Below are positions 17,335 through 25,986 of a stretch of 64,000 nucleotides of DNA, piece by piece (position 1 is the first letter of the stretch; every line of letters starts with the position of its first letter). The notes under the pieces were generated by a model. That model ran no database searches and was not told the origin of the DNA. It saw only the letters and a program-made list of their open reading frames with translations. A program made the translations under genes and the position numbers. The DNA comes from Algiphilus sp. GTDB taxonomy: Bacteria; Pseudomonadota; Gammaproteobacteria; Nevskiales; Nevskiaceae. The DNA is taken from positions 74,317-138,316 of the forward strand of contig NZ_JAGLEJ010000030.1 in the NCBI RefSeq assembly GCF_023145115.1, in the 5' to 3' direction.

Positions 17335-18273
17335 ATGTCGGTATTCACCAAGGTTTCGCACAAGGCGCTCACCGCGTTCCTCGAACAGTATCCGCTGGGT
17401 GCCCTGATCGGGTTCCAGGGCATCGGCGAGGGTGTCGAGAACACCAATTACTTCGTCGATACCGAGGACGGCCGCTTCGTGCTCACGCTCTTCGAGCGTC
17501 TCGATCACGATGATCTGCCCTTCTTCCTGGGGCTGATGGCGCACTGTGCCGACCGGGGCGTGCCGGCGCCGCGCCCGCTGCGCGCGAAGGACGGCGAGGT
17601 GCTGCGCGAGCTGTGCGGCAAGCCCGCCGCACTGGTGCAGCGACTCGAGGGCGCCAGCGCGCTGACGCCGAACACGGCCCAGTGCCATGCCGCCGGCGAG
17701 GCGCTCGCCGATCTGCACAGCAGCGCGCGCTCGTTCCGGCTGACCGCGGCCAACACGCGCGGCCGCGACTGGCGCGTGGCCACCGCCGATCAGGTGCGCC
17801 CGCGGCTTCCGCCCGAGGCTGCCGCGCTGCTCGATACCGCGCTGGCGGCCGACGAGGCGGCACGCTGGACAGCGCTGCCGCAGGGCGTGATCCATGCCGA
17901 CCTGTTCCGCGACAACGTCCTGTTCCAGGCGGATCAGGTCAGCGGCATCATCGACTTCTACTACGCCTGCAATGACGCGCTGCTGTTCGATCTCGCGGTG
18001 ACCGTGAACGACTGGTGCTTCGAGCAGGACGGGCGTCTCAACCGCGCGCGCTATCGCGCGCTCACCGAAGCGTACTGCGCGCAGCGCGAACCCACCGAGA
18101 CCGAGCAGGCCGACTGGTCGGGCGTGCTGTGCGCGGCGGCGCTGCGCTTCTGGCTGTCGCGCCTCTACGACTGGCACTTCCCGCGCGACGGCGACCTCGT
18201 GCACATCAAGGATCCCACGCCCTACGAGCGCATCCTCCGCTTCCATACCGGCGGGCAGCCGCTATCGCTGTGA
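17335..18273 (+). CDS. thrB: Homoserine kinase (ThrB, APH-fold type)
   Basis: The 312-residue cytoplasmic enzyme phosphorylates homoserine in threonine synthesis. It has the aminoglycoside-phosphotransferase fold: GIGEGVENTNYFVDTEDG at the N-terminus and the catalytic loop VIHADLFRDNVLF followed by GIIDFYYACNDALLFDLA. This is the ThrB type of pseudomonads and alphaproteobacteria, not the GHMP type of E. coli. The TRAP permease gene follows 2 bases later. Confidence 0.93.
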   Translation: MSVFTKVSHKALTAFLEQYPLGALIGFQGIGEGVENTNYFVDTEDGRFVLTLFERLDHDDLPFFLGLMAHCADRGVPAPRPLRAKDGEVLRELCGKPAALVQRLEGASALTPNTAQCHAAGEALADLHSSARSFRLTAANTRGRDWRVATADQVRPRLPPEAAALLDTALAADEAARWTALPQGVIHADLFRDNVLFQADQVSGIIDFYYACNDALLFDLAVTVNDWCFEQDGRLNRARYRALTEAYCAQREPTETEQADWSGVLCAAALRFWLSRLYDWHFPRDGDLVHIKDPTPYERILRFHTGGQPLSL

Positions 18274-18275
18274 GG

Positions 18276-18806
18276 ATGGCGCTGCTGGTCGCCGCGCGCG
18301 CGGTGCGGGCGTGCAATGTCGCGGTGGCACGCGCCATGGCGTGGCTGGCCCTGGCGATGGTGGTGACCTTCCTGGCGGTCGTGGTACTGCGCTACGGCTT
18401 CGGCATCGGACTGATCGCGCTGCAGGAGACCGCCCAGTACCTGCACGCCGCCATCTTCCTGCTCGCCGCGGCCGGCGGCATCGTCGCCGACCGGCACGTG
18501 CGCGTGGACGTGCTGCGCAACCGTTTCTCGCCCGCGGTGCAGCGGCGCGTCGAGATCGGCGGGCATCTGCTGCTGCTGCTGCCCTTTGCGCTGTTCCTGC
18601 TGTGGGCGGTGATGCCGTACGTCGCCGAGTCCTGGCGTCTGGGCGAGACATCGGTGGAGAGCTCGGGCCTGCCCTTGGTCTATCTGCTCAAGACGTTGAT
18701 GCCGGTCGCGGCGTTACAGCTGGCGCTGCAGGCGGTGGCGTCGGCGGTGCTGCTGGCTGTCGGCGGCGAAACGCTCGACGCGCCGGCCCACGAGGAGGGG
18801 CTGTAA
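18276..18806 (+). CDS. TRAP transporter small permease (DctQ-like)
   Basis: The 176-residue protein has four hydrophobic segments and the DctQ-type pattern RYGFGIGLIALQETAQYLHAA and DRHVRVDVLRNRFSP. It forms the membrane part of a TRAP transporter with the large permease, whose GTG start follows directly on its stop codon. No periplasmic binding protein gene is adjacent, so the substrate cannot be inferred. Confidence 0.88.
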   Translation: MALLVAARAVRACNVAVARAMAWLALAMVVTFLAVVVLRYGFGIGLIALQETAQYLHAAIFLLAAAGGIVADRHVRVDVLRNRFSPAVQRRVEIGGHLLLLLPFALFLLWAVMPYVAESWRLGETSVESSGLPLVYLLKTLMPVAALQLALQAVASAVLLAVGGETLDAPAHEEGL

Positions 18807-20162
18807 GTGGCCTGGGTGGCGATCCTGATGTTCGTGGTGGCCTGCGGCGTTCTGCTGCTGGGCTACCCGGTGGCCTTCACGCTGGCGGGTGTCGCGCTGT
18901 GGTTCGCGCTTCTGGGCATCGGCATCGGCGCCTTCGAGGCCGTGCAGCTGCTCGATGTGGCCAGCCGCGTCTACGGCACCATGAGCAATGCCACCCTGAT
19001 GGCGGTGCCGCTGTTCGTCTTCATGGGCGTGATGCTCGAGCGCAGCCGGCTTGCCGAGCAACTGCTGCAGACCATGGGCGCGCTGTTCGGACGCGTGCGC
19101 GGCGGTCTGCTCGCGTCGGTGGTGGTGGTAGGGGCGCTGCTCGCGGCCAGCACCGGCATCGTCGGCGCCACCGTGGTGGCGATGGGCCTGATCTCGATGC
19201 CCACGCTGCTGTCGCGCGGCGTGGCGCCGCCGCTGGCCAGCGGTGCCATCTGCGCCTCCGGCACGCTGGGTCAGATCATTCCACCGTCGATCGTGCTGGT
19301 GCTGCTCGGCGATGTCCTCTCCTCGGCCTACCAGCAGGCCCAGCTGCGCGCCGGCATCTGGTCGGTGGAGACGGTGTCGGTGGGCGACCTCTTCGCGGGC
19401 GCGCTGGTGCCCGGCGTCATCCTGGTGGTGGTCTACGTCATCTACGTGCTGTTCGCCTCGCGGCACACGGCCGCCGCGGGCGACGGCGCCCGCGAGCCCA
19501 TGCCGTCCATGGCAACGGTGGGGGTGGCGCTGCTGCCGCCGGTCGCGCTCATCGTGCTGGTGCTGGGCGCCATCCTGGGTGGCTATGCCACAGCCACCGA
19601 GGCCGCCGGCATCGGCGCCGGTGGCAGCGTGCTGCTGGCCGCGCTGCGCGGCCGGCTCGACGGACGGGAACTGCTCGCTACCGCGCGCCAGACGGTGGCG
19701 GTCACCACCATGGTGTTCATGATCCTGGTGGGTGCGTCGATGTTCGCGATGACCTTCAACGCCTACGGCGGCGACCTGCTGATCCAGCGCACCCTGACCG
19801 AGCTGCCCGGCGGGCCGGTGGCCGCGCTGATCTGCGTGATGGTGCTGATGTTCCTGCTCGGCTTCGTGCTCGACTTCATCGAGATCGTCTTCGTGGTCGT
19901 ACCCATCGTCGCCGTGCCGCTGCTGATGATGGGGCTGGATCCGGTCTGGCTGGGCGTGCTCATGGCAATGAACCTGCAGACCAGCTTCCTGACGCCGCCC
20001 TTCGGCTTCGCGCTGTTCTATCTGCGCGGCGTCGCGCCTCCCGAGGTGCGGACCCTCGACATCTATCGCGGGGTGGTGCCGTTCATCGGGATCCAGCTCG
20101 TCATCCTGCTGCTGGTGGCGCTGGTGCCGGTGCTGGCCACCTGGCTGCCGGGGGTGCTGTAG
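18807..20162 (+). CDS. TRAP transporter large permease (DctM-like)
   Basis: The 451-residue protein has about 12 membrane segments of the DctM family (LLGYPVAFTLAGVALWFALL; MAVPLFVFMGVMLERS; ASGTLGQIIPPSIVLVLLGD; NLQTSFLTPPFGFALFYLRG). It carries out Na+-driven uptake of organic acids or similar solutes bound by a separate periplasmic protein, which is absent from this window. Confidence 0.92.
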   Translation: MAWVAILMFVVACGVLLLGYPVAFTLAGVALWFALLGIGIGAFEAVQLLDVASRVYGTMSNATLMAVPLFVFMGVMLERSRLAEQLLQTMGALFGRVRGGLLASVVVVGALLAASTGIVGATVVAMGLISMPTLLSRGVAPPLASGAICASGTLGQIIPPSIVLVLLGDVLSSAYQQAQLRAGIWSVETVSVGDLFAGALVPGVILVVVYVIYVLFASRHTAAAGDGAREPMPSMATVGVALLPPVALIVLVLGAILGGYATATEAAGIGAGGSVLLAALRGRLDGRELLATARQTVAVTTMVFMILVGASMFAMTFNAYGGDLLIQRTLTELPGGPVAALICVMVLMFLLGFVLDFIEIVFVVVPIVAVPLLMMGLDPVWLGVLMAMNLQTSFLTPPFGFALFYLRGVAPPEVRTLDIYRGVVPFIGIQLVILLLVALVPVLATWLPGVL

Positions 20163-20192
20163 GGCGGGGTTGCTGCGGCTGCGGCGCCGCGC

Positions 20193-20217
20193 TGGTGCGG
20201 TCTCGAGGTCCGCACCA
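20193..20217. terminator. Hairpin between convergent genes
   Basis: TGGTGCGG (20193-20200) and CCGCACCA (20210-20217) form a perfect 8-base stem with a 9-base loop between the TRAP permease and thioesterase genes, which converge here. There is no clear T-run, so terminator function is tentative. Confidence 0.4.
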
Positions 20218-20237
20218 TGGAACCGCGATGCGGCCTC

Positions 20238-20672
20238 TCACCCCTTCTGCGCGAACACCTCCGCCGGCAGCGCATAACTCCCGGTCGCGTGCACGGCCGG
20301 TGCCTCGTCGACCGCGCCGGCGACGGCGCTCATCACGGCCAGCCGGCGGCCCATCTTGAGAATGCGCGCGCCGGCGGTGATCTCGCGCGGGGCGCAGGCG
20401 CGCAGGAAGTGCATGTTGAGATCGGCGGTCACCGCCATCGGACGCTCGCCGATGTGCGCGAGTACGGCGGCATACATGGCGGTGTCGATGGCGGCGAACA
20501 GCGTCGGGCCGGAGACGCGCTCGCCGGGGCGCAGCATGCGCGGGGAGAACGGGATGCGGATGGTGGCGGCGCCGTCGCCCACCGATTCGACACGGACACC
20601 CATGGTGTCGGATTCGGGCAGTCCGGCGTGGATGATGGCCTCTACGCGGGCCGCGCTCAGAAGGGTTTCCAT
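20238..20672 (-). CDS. PaaI-type hotdog thioesterase
   Basis: The 144-residue protein matches the hotdog-fold PaaI group: RMLRPGERVSGPTLFAAIDTAMYAAV, a helix-loop with the acidic residue, then DLNMHFLRACAPREITAGARI. Likely an acyl-CoA thioesterase in the cytoplasm; chain length unknown. Its start lies inside the end of the upstream TSUP gene (16-base overlap), so they are co-transcribed. Confidence 0.85.
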   Translation of the reverse strand: METLLSAARVEAIIHAGLPESDTMGVRVESVGDGAATIRIPFSPRMLRPGERVSGPTLFAAIDTAMYAAVLAHIGERPMAVTADLNMHFLRACAPREITAGARILKMGRRLAVMSAVAGAVDEAPAVHATGSYALPAEVFAQKG

Positions 20673-21406
20673 GCCTGGATTATGCCGTCGATCAGCAGCT
20701 GGGCGGCCAGCACCACCAGCACGATGCGGAACGCCGCGCGGAACCGGGCCTCGGGCAGGCGGTCGCCGAAGCGGGTGCCGATGGCGGTGCCGGCGATCGC
20801 CGCCAGGCACATGCCGGCCGCCAGCGCCGGGCGCTGCAGGAGCGCGGTGCCGGCCAGCGCGAAGCCGACGATCTTGATGAGGTGGCCGAGCATCTGCGCG
20901 GCGGCGATGGTGCCGACCACGCGGGGGCGGTCCCAGTCGGGCCGCACGAGCATGCGGCCGACGATCAGGCCGGTGGCGCCGATGAACATGCCCGCGGTGC
21001 CGTTGAGCAGTCCGGCGCCGGCGTAGGCCGCCGAAGGCGGCAGTCGCGGGCCCCGCTCCGGGGCGCGGGAACGACGCGGCAGCAGCGACAGCAGGATCAG
21101 GCCGCCGAGGGCGATGGCCGCCCAGTACGACGGCACCCGGTCGGCGAGCGGCGCGAACATCACCGCCGCGGGAAGTCCGGCGGCGAGGAACACCAGCAGG
21201 GCGCGCCCGTCGACGGCCTGGAGATAGGACAGGCTCCGCGTGCCGTTGGCGACCATCTGCACGATCGCGAACAGGGGCACCGCTTCGGCCGGCGGCAGCC
21301 CCGCCGCGAACAGCACCGCGATCAGCAGCGTGCCGCCGCCGAGACCCAGCGCGCCGGAGAGGACGGCGCCGACGAAGGCGGCACCGCAGAGTGCCGCGCT
21401 CAGCAC
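20657..21406 (-). CDS. TSUP (TauE/SafE) family membrane transporter
   Basis: The 249-residue protein has about eight hydrophobic segments and the TSUP glycine-rich start FVGAVLSGALGLGGGTLL, repeated in part later (AGLLNGTAGMFIGATGLIVG). Family members export sulfite, sulfoacetate or other organosulfur anions; the substrate here is unknown. It is in a minus-strand group with the thioesterase and the outer-membrane gene upstream. Confidence 0.87.
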   Translation of the reverse strand: MLSAALCGAAFVGAVLSGALGLGGGTLLIAVLFAAGLPPAEAVPLFAIVQMVANGTRSLSYLQAVDGRALLVFLAAGLPAAVMFAPLADRVPSYWAAIALGGLILLSLLPRRSRAPERGPRLPPSAAYAGAGLLNGTAGMFIGATGLIVGRMLVRPDWDRPRVVGTIAAAQMLGHLIKIVGFALAGTALLQRPALAAGMCLAAIAGTAIGTRFGDRLPEARFRAAFRIVLVVLAAQLLIDGIIQAWKPF

Positions 21407-21421
21407 GGTCGGCGGCCGGTC

Positions 21422-22144
21422 CTAGAAGCGGTAGCCGACGGACACGCCGAGCACCGGGTACAGATCGTACTCGTCGATATCGTCTTCCAGTGTCGCGCGC
21501 TCCGCTTCGAGCTGCTGGCGGAAGGCCTGTGCGCGCGGGTCGGCCGAGTTCACGTCGAAGGACGGCGCCAGAGGCGTGTCGGCGTCGCGCACCGAGCCGG
21601 TTGCCGAGGCGGTGGCCTGCGGGCTGCCCTGGTAGAGCACGCCGAGCTCGAGCTTGAAGTAGACGCTGTTGCGCTCGGCGTGTACCGCGTTGCCCCAGCC
21701 GATGCCGATGTAGGGCGCGACCGATTCGAAGTCGATCCCGGCGCGCAGCTCGAAGGGGTCGTCCGGATCGGAGACGTAGGTGTTGCTGCCGACCTCGAAG
21801 GATTCGTTGCCGGTGGCTTCGCTGGCGCGCAGGTTGAGCTCGTTGCCGTTGCTCGCCAGCCCGCCGGTGATGTGGAATGCGCCGCCAAAGACATGGACAT
21901 CGGCGAACAGGCCGACGGTGAGCAGATCGAGGTCGCCGTCGTAGTTGATGCCGTCTTCCTCGACGTCGTCGCTGTAGGTGAAGGTGCTGACCGGGATGCG
22001 CAGCACCAGGCGATCGAGCAGTCCGATCGAGAGTTCGGCGCCCAGTCCGAGCGTCGAGGCGCGCACGCCGGCGCCGATGTCGGCCGCGTGTACCGGGCCG
22101 ATGCCGCCCGCGAGCAGGGCGAGCGTACTGATCCACCGTTTCAT
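21422..22144 (-). CDS. Outer-membrane beta-barrel protein, function unknown
   Basis: The 240-residue product has a signal peptide (LALLAGGIGPVHAAD) and a C-terminal VLGVSVGYRF with terminal Phe, typical of barrel insertion. Repeated strands include FAYIGIG-like segments (SVAPYIGIGWGNAVH) and long acidic loops. It resembles generic OmpA/OmpW-size porin-like proteins; I do not recognise a named family. The TSUP gene follows 15 bases downstream. Confidence 0.72.
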   Translation of the reverse strand: MKRWISTLALLAGGIGPVHAADIGAGVRASTLGLGAELSIGLLDRLVLRIPVSTFTYSDDVEEDGINYDGDLDLLTVGLFADVHVFGGAFHITGGLASNGNELNLRASEATGNESFEVGSNTYVSDPDDPFELRAGIDFESVAPYIGIGWGNAVHAERNSVYFKLELGVLYQGSPQATASATGSVRDADTPLAPSFDVNSADPRAQAFRQQLEAERATLEDDIDEYDLYPVLGVSVGYRF

Positions 22145-22214
22145 GTTCCGATGCCTCCCCCGGGCGATTCGTCGCACAGGCGCGCAGTGTAGTGCGGCCA
22201 CGGTCGTCACGCCG

Positions 22215-22730
22215 TCATCGCAGCGCCGAGGGGTCGGCGATGGCGAGCGCGAGATCGAAGTTGCGGTCCGTCGGGATGCGGGTCAGCGGGGCGCCCGACC
22301 ACAGCACGAAGACGCGGCGCCCGTCGGGGTCGCGGTACCAGCCGGCGGCATAGCCCGGTGCGCGCAGGCGGCCGTCCGCCGTCAGCGTGTCGAAGGACAG
22401 GGGCGCTGCCGCGTCCGGCCGGAGCTGCTCGACGGGCAGCTCCACCAGGAAGGCACGACTCGCGCGCAGGTAGAAGGTGTCGTCGGTGCGCCAGGCGCCG
22501 TTGCTGCTGATGAGCCAGCTGCCCAGCGCGGCGATGGCGGCGCCGGTGAGGCCGACCGCGAGCTTGGCGCCGCCGCGCAGTGCCGGCGGCAGCCGCGCCG
22601 CCCGGTGCCGGAACAGGCTGTCGGCGAGCAGCACCACGCCGAGCGGCAGCAGGGCGCAGACCGTCAGCCAGAGCGCGGGCGCCATGCCGGGCAGGGCAAC
22701 GGCGAGCGGGTCGATGTCGGATGGATCCAC
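22215..22730 (-). CDS. Membrane protein of unknown function
   Basis: The 171-residue protein has two N-terminal hydrophobic segments (about residues 15-37 and 55-75) and a soluble C-terminal domain with APGYAAGWYRDPDGRRVFVLWS. I do not recognise it. The topology and the beta-rich end recall bacterial PH-domain membrane proteins, but this is a weak resemblance. It is divergent from the next gene by 60 bases. Confidence 0.6.
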   Translation of the reverse strand: MDPSDIDPLAVALPGMAPALWLTVCALLPLGVVLLADSLFRHRAARLPPALRGGAKLAVGLTGAAIAALGSWLISSNGAWRTDDTFYLRASRAFLVELPVEQLRPDAAAPLSFDTLTADGRLRAPGYAAGWYRDPDGRRVFVLWSGAPLTRIPTDRNFDLALAIADPSALR

Positions 22731-22790
22731 GATGCGGGTCCCGATGCGGTAAAGGTGCGATTATCGCCCGGCCAGAAAGGGAGATCGGGC

Positions 22791-23258
22791 ATGGAATCAT
22801 TGGCGGGTGCGGTGATGGAGCTTCCGGTACGCGTGGCGCTTTCGGCGTCGGGCGTGTTCCTGCTCGTAGGGTTGCTGACCGGCGTATGGAAGTACGCGGG
22901 CATGGCGCGCTCCTCCGACGCGCAGGCGCATCCCTATGTCGACATCGCGCATCGGGCCAGCCTGCTCTACAGCTTCGCCGCCCTGGTGATGGCCGCGCTG
23001 GCCGCGGTGTCGGCGTGGCCGATGGTGGTGGATCTGCACGCTGTGGTCTGGCCGCTGCTGTTCTTCGCGCTCGCCATCGGGACCTATGTCGTGCACGGCT
23101 GGCTGGGCGATACCGACAACCAGCTGCGCGCGCCGCATCGTCTCGGCACGCGGCGTCTGCCCGGCGCGATCGTGCACGGCTTCATGCTGCTGCTGGTGGT
23201 GGCCGAGGTCGGCGGTGTCGCCGTGCTGGTGGCAGGCGCCTGGTGCACGCTCTGGTAG
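22791..23258 (+). CDS. Four-helix inner-membrane protein of unknown function
   Basis: The 155-residue protein has four predicted membrane segments. Conserved-looking features are YVDIAHRASLLYSFAALVMAAL and a short basic/polar loop after VVHGWLGDTDNQ. No family is recognised with certainty. GGGAG lies ahead of the ATG. It ends 4 bases from the convergent LysR gene. Confidence 0.65.
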   Translation: MESLAGAVMELPVRVALSASGVFLLVGLLTGVWKYAGMARSSDAQAHPYVDIAHRASLLYSFAALVMAALAAVSAWPMVVDLHAVVWPLLFFALAIGTYVVHGWLGDTDNQLRAPHRLGTRRLPGAIVHGFMLLLVVAEVGGVAVLVAGAWCTLW

Positions 23259-23262
23259 CGGT

Positions 23263-24189
23263 TCAGTCGCGGCCGTCGCAGTCGAAGCGCGCTTGCAGTG
23301 CGGCGTCATGCAGTAGGCGCTCGCGGAACCAGTTCAGCGCCAGGCCCTGTTCGCCGCTGCGCCATGCCACCAGCAGGCGGGTGCGCTCGCGCGGAACTTC
23401 CACCGCCAGCCGCCGCAGTCGGTCGTCGCGCAGCCAGGGATGCGCCAGATGGCGCGGCACGAAACCGGCTCCCAGGCCGTCGGCCTGTGCGCGGATCTTG
23501 TGCATGACGCCGGAGACCGCGAGGATCGGCTGCCCGTCCTGGACGCCGGAAGTGCGGGCTGCCAGCTTGCGCGCCGAGTCGGCAGCCACCACCGCACGGT
23601 GCGCGCGCAGCGCCGACGCCGGCAGCGGGCCGTCGCGCCGCTCCGCCTCCGCTACCAGCGGATGCGTCGGCGCACAGGCGAAATCCCAGGTGATCTCGGC
23701 GAGCAGGCTGCTGCTGAGCCCGTAGCCGCCGGGCGGCTCGCCGCCGGCGATGGCAATGTCGGCGCGGCCACCGATCAGCGCGTCCCACGGGCCGCCGAGG
23801 GTCTCCTCGATGAGCCGCAGTTCGGTACGCGTCGCCAGTGCATCGAACTCCCGCACGGCCGGGAAGAGCCAGTCGATCGGCAGCATGGCATCGACCGCGA
23901 TGCCGAGGCGGGATTCCCAGCCCTCGCCGAGCTTGCGCAGGCGGTTGTCGGTGGCCTCCGCCTGCCGGAGCAGGGCGCGCGCTTCCTCGACGACCGCGCG
24001 TCCGGCATCGGTGAGCTGCATGCGGCGCCCGACGCGCTCGAACAGGGTGATGGCGTAGTCCGACTCCAGCTTCTGCACGGTGTAGGTCAGCGCAGATGGC
24101 ACCCGGTGGAGCCGCTCGGCGGCGCGCGCGAAGCTGCCGGCGTCGGCGATGACCTCGAGAGTGCGCAGCGATTCGAGCGTCAGGCGCAT
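23263..24189 (-). CDS. LysR family transcriptional regulator
   Basis: The 308-residue regulator has an N-terminal winged helix (LESLRTLEVIADAGSFARAAERL; VPSALTYTVQKLE) and a LysR substrate-binding domain (about residues 90-295). It is divergent from a flavodoxin-fold reductase gene, with a T-N11-A palindrome between them, so it probably controls that gene and itself. The effector is unknown; quinones or aromatics would fit the target enzyme. Confidence 0.92.
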   Translation of the reverse strand: MRLTLESLRTLEVIADAGSFARAAERLHRVPSALTYTVQKLESDYAITLFERVGRRMQLTDAGRAVVEEARALLRQAEATDNRLRKLGEGWESRLGIAVDAMLPIDWLFPAVREFDALATRTELRLIEETLGGPWDALIGGRADIAIAGGEPPGGYGLSSSLLAEITWDFACAPTHPLVAEAERRDGPLPASALRAHRAVVAADSARKLAARTSGVQDGQPILAVSGVMHKIRAQADGLGAGFVPRHLAHPWLRDDRLRRLAVEVPRERTRLLVAWRSGEQGLALNWFRERLLHDAALQARFDCDGRD

Positions 24190-24208
24190 GGCACCAGCAT
24201 ATCGGTCC

Positions 24209-24223
24209 TTCAAATGCTTTGAA
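24209..24223. promoter_or_regulatory. LysR box (T-N11-A dyad)
   Basis: TTCAAATGCTTTGAA is a perfect 6-base inverted repeat with a 3-base centre containing T-N11-A (24210-24222). It lies between the divergent lysR-type gene (start 24189) and the azoreductase-like gene, where LysR proteins normally bind. Confidence 0.6.
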
Positions 24224-24294
24224 AGCGGAGTTCTTTCATGTCCGCTATTCATTGCACGGGTCCGGCCATACCGTTGCTGCACGTTTCAGCAGAG

Positions 24295-24945
24295 ATGAAA
24301 GTCATGGCCGTTCACGTCGTCCGCTACACCCCGCGCACCGGGTCGCGCACCGCGCGCCTGCTGGAGCACGCCATTGCCCAGCTCGATCCGGCACCCGTCG
24401 TCACCGATCTCGCGACGACACTCCCGCCGCTGTTCGATACCACCCGGGTGGACGGCTACGTGGCGCGGAACTACGGCGGCATCGAACCGGCCGCCGAGAC
24501 CGCGGCGGCACTCGCGCCCATGGATCGGTACGTCGAGCAGTTGCGCGCGGCCGACCGGATCATCCTGGCGACACCGATGTACAACTTCGGGCTGCCGGCC
24601 GCGGTCAAGGCCTGGTTCGATGCTGTCATCCAGAGGGACCGCACCTGGACCGTGCGCGACGGTGCTTACGAGGGCTGGCTCACCGGGCACCGGGCGCTGC
24701 TGATCACCACCAGCAGCGGCCAGTACGAGGATGGGCCGGGCAGCTACGACCTGCTGACGCCGACGGTGCGGCAGCTCTTCGGCTTCATGGGCTTCGCCGG
24801 CGTCGACGTGGTGGCCGGGCAGGGTACCGCCGCGCCGGCCGAGGTCGTGGACCGCCGCATGGCACAGGCGCGTGCCGAGATCGATCGCGTCATCGCGGCG
24901 TGGAAGTCGGAGGCGCCTACCAGTAGAGCGCAGCCTGCACGCTGA
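24295..24945 (+). CDS. AzoR-like FMN-dependent NAD(P)H reductase
   Basis: The ~216-residue protein has the flavodoxin-like fold of AzoR/NAD(P)H:quinone reductases: VVRYTPRTGSRTARLL at the N-terminus and the FMN-site motif ATPMYNFGLPAAVKAWFD, then LLITTSSGQY. It likely reduces quinones or azo compounds with FMN. An upstream ATG at 24238, preceded by GGAG, would add 19 residues; the fold begins at MKVMAVHVV, so 24295 is preferred but not certain. The 3' end overlaps the convergent DUF3187 gene by 29 bases. Confidence 0.85.
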   Translation: MKVMAVHVVRYTPRTGSRTARLLEHAIAQLDPAPVVTDLATTLPPLFDTTRVDGYVARNYGGIEPAAETAAALAPMDRYVEQLRAADRIILATPMYNFGLPAAVKAWFDAVIQRDRTWTVRDGAYEGWLTGHRALLITTSSGQYEDGPGSYDLLTPTVRQLFGFMGFAGVDVVAGQGTAAPAEVVDRRMAQARAEIDRVIAAWKSEAPTSRAQPAR

Positions 24946-25882
24946 AGTCGGGCGATGCGTAGACGCCCAGGTCCTCCTGGAACAGCAGGTGCAGGCGCGT
25001 CTTTCCGGGGAGCCGGAAGACAGCGCCCACCGACAGCTGGACACTGTCGCGTCCCAGCGTGTTGATGTCGGTGTCGGAGAAGGAGGCGCGGTGGGCATAG
25101 ACCTGCGTCACGGCCCGCATCCAGTCGAACAGGCGCAGCCCGATGCCCGCGCCGCCGAAGGGAATGGTGCGGCGCTGGCGGTCGGGCAGGATGTCGCCCG
25201 GTTCGCTCACCGCCACGCCACCCGAGAGGAAGGCGTCCAGCGGGCCGGCGGCGAAGCGCCGGGTGGCCCAGACGGCGGCGCCGATGGCGCCGCCGCCGGC
25301 CAGCTTGTCGCCGTCGCCGGTCGGAACCTGCAGGTGGGCGCCCAGCAGCCAGCGCTCGGCCGGCTCCCAGTGCCATGCCACTTCGAGATCGCCGATGCGC
25401 GTGCCCTTGTCGTCCACCCGCAGCAGGGTCTCGCCGTTCTCGGCGTACGCGAACAGGTAACGGTCATCGACCGCGAACTCGCGGCCGCCGTTGGGCAGGC
25501 CGAAGAAGTCGTGCCAGTCGCTGATGGTGCCGTCGAGGAAGCCGCCACCCTGGTGCAGCACCGGCAGGCGGACGGACCAGTGCGTGGCCGCGGTGAAACG
25601 GCCGCTGGCGGACAGCGTGAGCTTGGCGACCTCGCCGTCGGCGAGCAGGGCTTCGTCAGCCGCCTGCAGATTGGCGTACTCGTTACTGAGATCGAGGCGG
25701 GTGCCGAAGTCGAGCTGGCCCGGTTCCGGCGAGTCGGGCGCCAGAACCGGCAGGGGCACGGCACGCGCGAGCTGGTTCTCGTTGCGCACCTGGAAGTAGT
25801 CGGCGGCGCCGGCGATGGCCGGCATGCACAACGCCACCAGGGCGCTGCAGGCGCTACGAAACAGCATGGACGGGTCCGGCAT
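24917..25882 (-). CDS. DUF3187-like outer-membrane protein
   Basis: The ~320-residue product has a signal peptide (ALVALCMPAIAGAAD) and a barrel-like body: DYFQVRNENQLARAVPLP, LSNEYANLQAADEALLADGE, HQGGGFLDGTISDWHDFFGLPNGGR and FGGAGIGLRLFD. This matches DUF3187, a family of putative outer-membrane proteins of unknown function. The start may be 25882 or 25867. It converges on and overlaps the reductase gene. Confidence 0.82.
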   Translation of the reverse strand: MPDPSMLFRSACSALVALCMPAIAGAADYFQVRNENQLARAVPLPVLAPDSPEPGQLDFGTRLDLSNEYANLQAADEALLADGEVAKLTLSASGRFTAATHWSVRLPVLHQGGGFLDGTISDWHDFFGLPNGGREFAVDDRYLFAYAENGETLLRVDDKGTRIGDLEVAWHWEPAERWLLGAHLQVPTGDGDKLAGGGAIGAAVWATRRFAAGPLDAFLSGGVAVSEPGDILPDRQRRTIPFGGAGIGLRLFDWMRAVTQVYAHRASFSDTDINTLGRDSVQLSVGAVFRLPGKTRLHLLFQEDLGVYASPDFSVQAALYW

Positions 25883-25986
25883 AGGGGATGGCTGTGCAGA
25901 GCATAGCGGATGGTGATCGGAAAGCCCGGGCGCGTCTGCTAACATCGCGCGCCCGATTCGCCCATATCGCCGCAGCAGGTGCTGCC

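Noticed and set aside
13878..18246. Two long minus-strand frames opposite trkH, the K+/H+ antiporter and thrB
   Set aside because: Shadow frames of highly biased codon use; the plus-strand proteins are well conserved families.
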